Shown here piece after piece: positions 6,231 through 6,263 of a DNA stretch of 6,263 bases. Origin of the DNA: Actinomycetota bacterium (lineage in GTDB: Bacteria; Actinomycetota; Thermoleophilia; Gaiellales; Gaiellaceae); assembly GCA_003162235.1 (NCBI GenBank), contig PMMN01000023.1, forward strand, positions 4,788 to 11,050, in the 5' to 3' direction. The notes under the pieces were generated by a model that did no database searches, was not told where the DNA came from, and saw only the letters and a list, made by a program, of their open reading frames with translations. The first letter of the stretch is position 1, and the number at the start of each line of letters is the position of its first letter. A program made the position numbers and the translations under genes.

Positions 6231-6263
6231 CTACAGGGCGATCTGATCGAGCGGGCGAACGGA
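6231..6263 (-). CDS. Possible C-terminal end of a gene upstream of def (runs off window)
   Basis: On the - strand the frame entering from the right edge reads SVRPLDQIAL and stops at TAG 6231-6233, immediately before the TTG start of def. Ten codons are too few to identify a family. A stop directly abutting a start without a good ribosome binding site suggests an operon with coupled translation. In many bacteria priA or fmt is found beside def, but nothing visible here shows which gene this is. Confidence 0.35.
   Translation of the reverse strand, partial: SVRPLDQIAL

Overview
High-GC bacterial DNA with dense gene packing and GTG/TTG starts. The TrpA, Mn-type superoxide dismutase and peptide deformylase sequences and the codon usage look actinobacterial. 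A deep-branching actinobacterial group such as Thermoleophilia is my best guess, but that is inference and no marker gene fixes it.

Layout, left to right. (1) Positions 1-480, + strand: the 3' part of trpA (tryptophan synthase alpha chain), open at the left edge. (2) A 120-bp gap with no convincing terminator or promoter. (3) 601-2619 and 2660-4747, + strand: two consecutive paralogous genes. Each encodes a cytoplasmic protein made of two LacI-type sugar-binding (Peripla_BP_3-like) sensor domains in tandem, with no helix-turn-helix, signal peptide, membrane segment or recognisable output domain. First halves resemble first halves and second halves resemble second halves, so the two-domain fusion came before the gene duplication. 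All four domains keep the Arg, Trp and Asp that contact sugar in LacI. Each is preceded by a short helix-like motif of the form RLSxxALYxLL (degenerate in the fourth). (4) 4818-5417, + strand: sodA, Mn-type superoxide dismutase, with a strong ribosome binding site and a perfect 28-bp palindrome after it that is probably its terminator. (5) 5470-5723: a non-coding stretch with several hairpins between convergent genes. (6) 5724-6230, - strand: def, peptide deformylase, with a TTG start directly abutting the stop codon of a possible upstream reading frame that runs off the right edge.

trpA, sodA and def are housekeeping genes with no obvious link to one another. The unusual content is the pair of DNA-binding-less tandem sensor proteins. 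Their sequence suggests ligand sensing, but what they act on cannot be read here. A 71-bp stretch that is nearly identical between the two paralogues, inside otherwise diverged sequence, suggests recent gene conversion.
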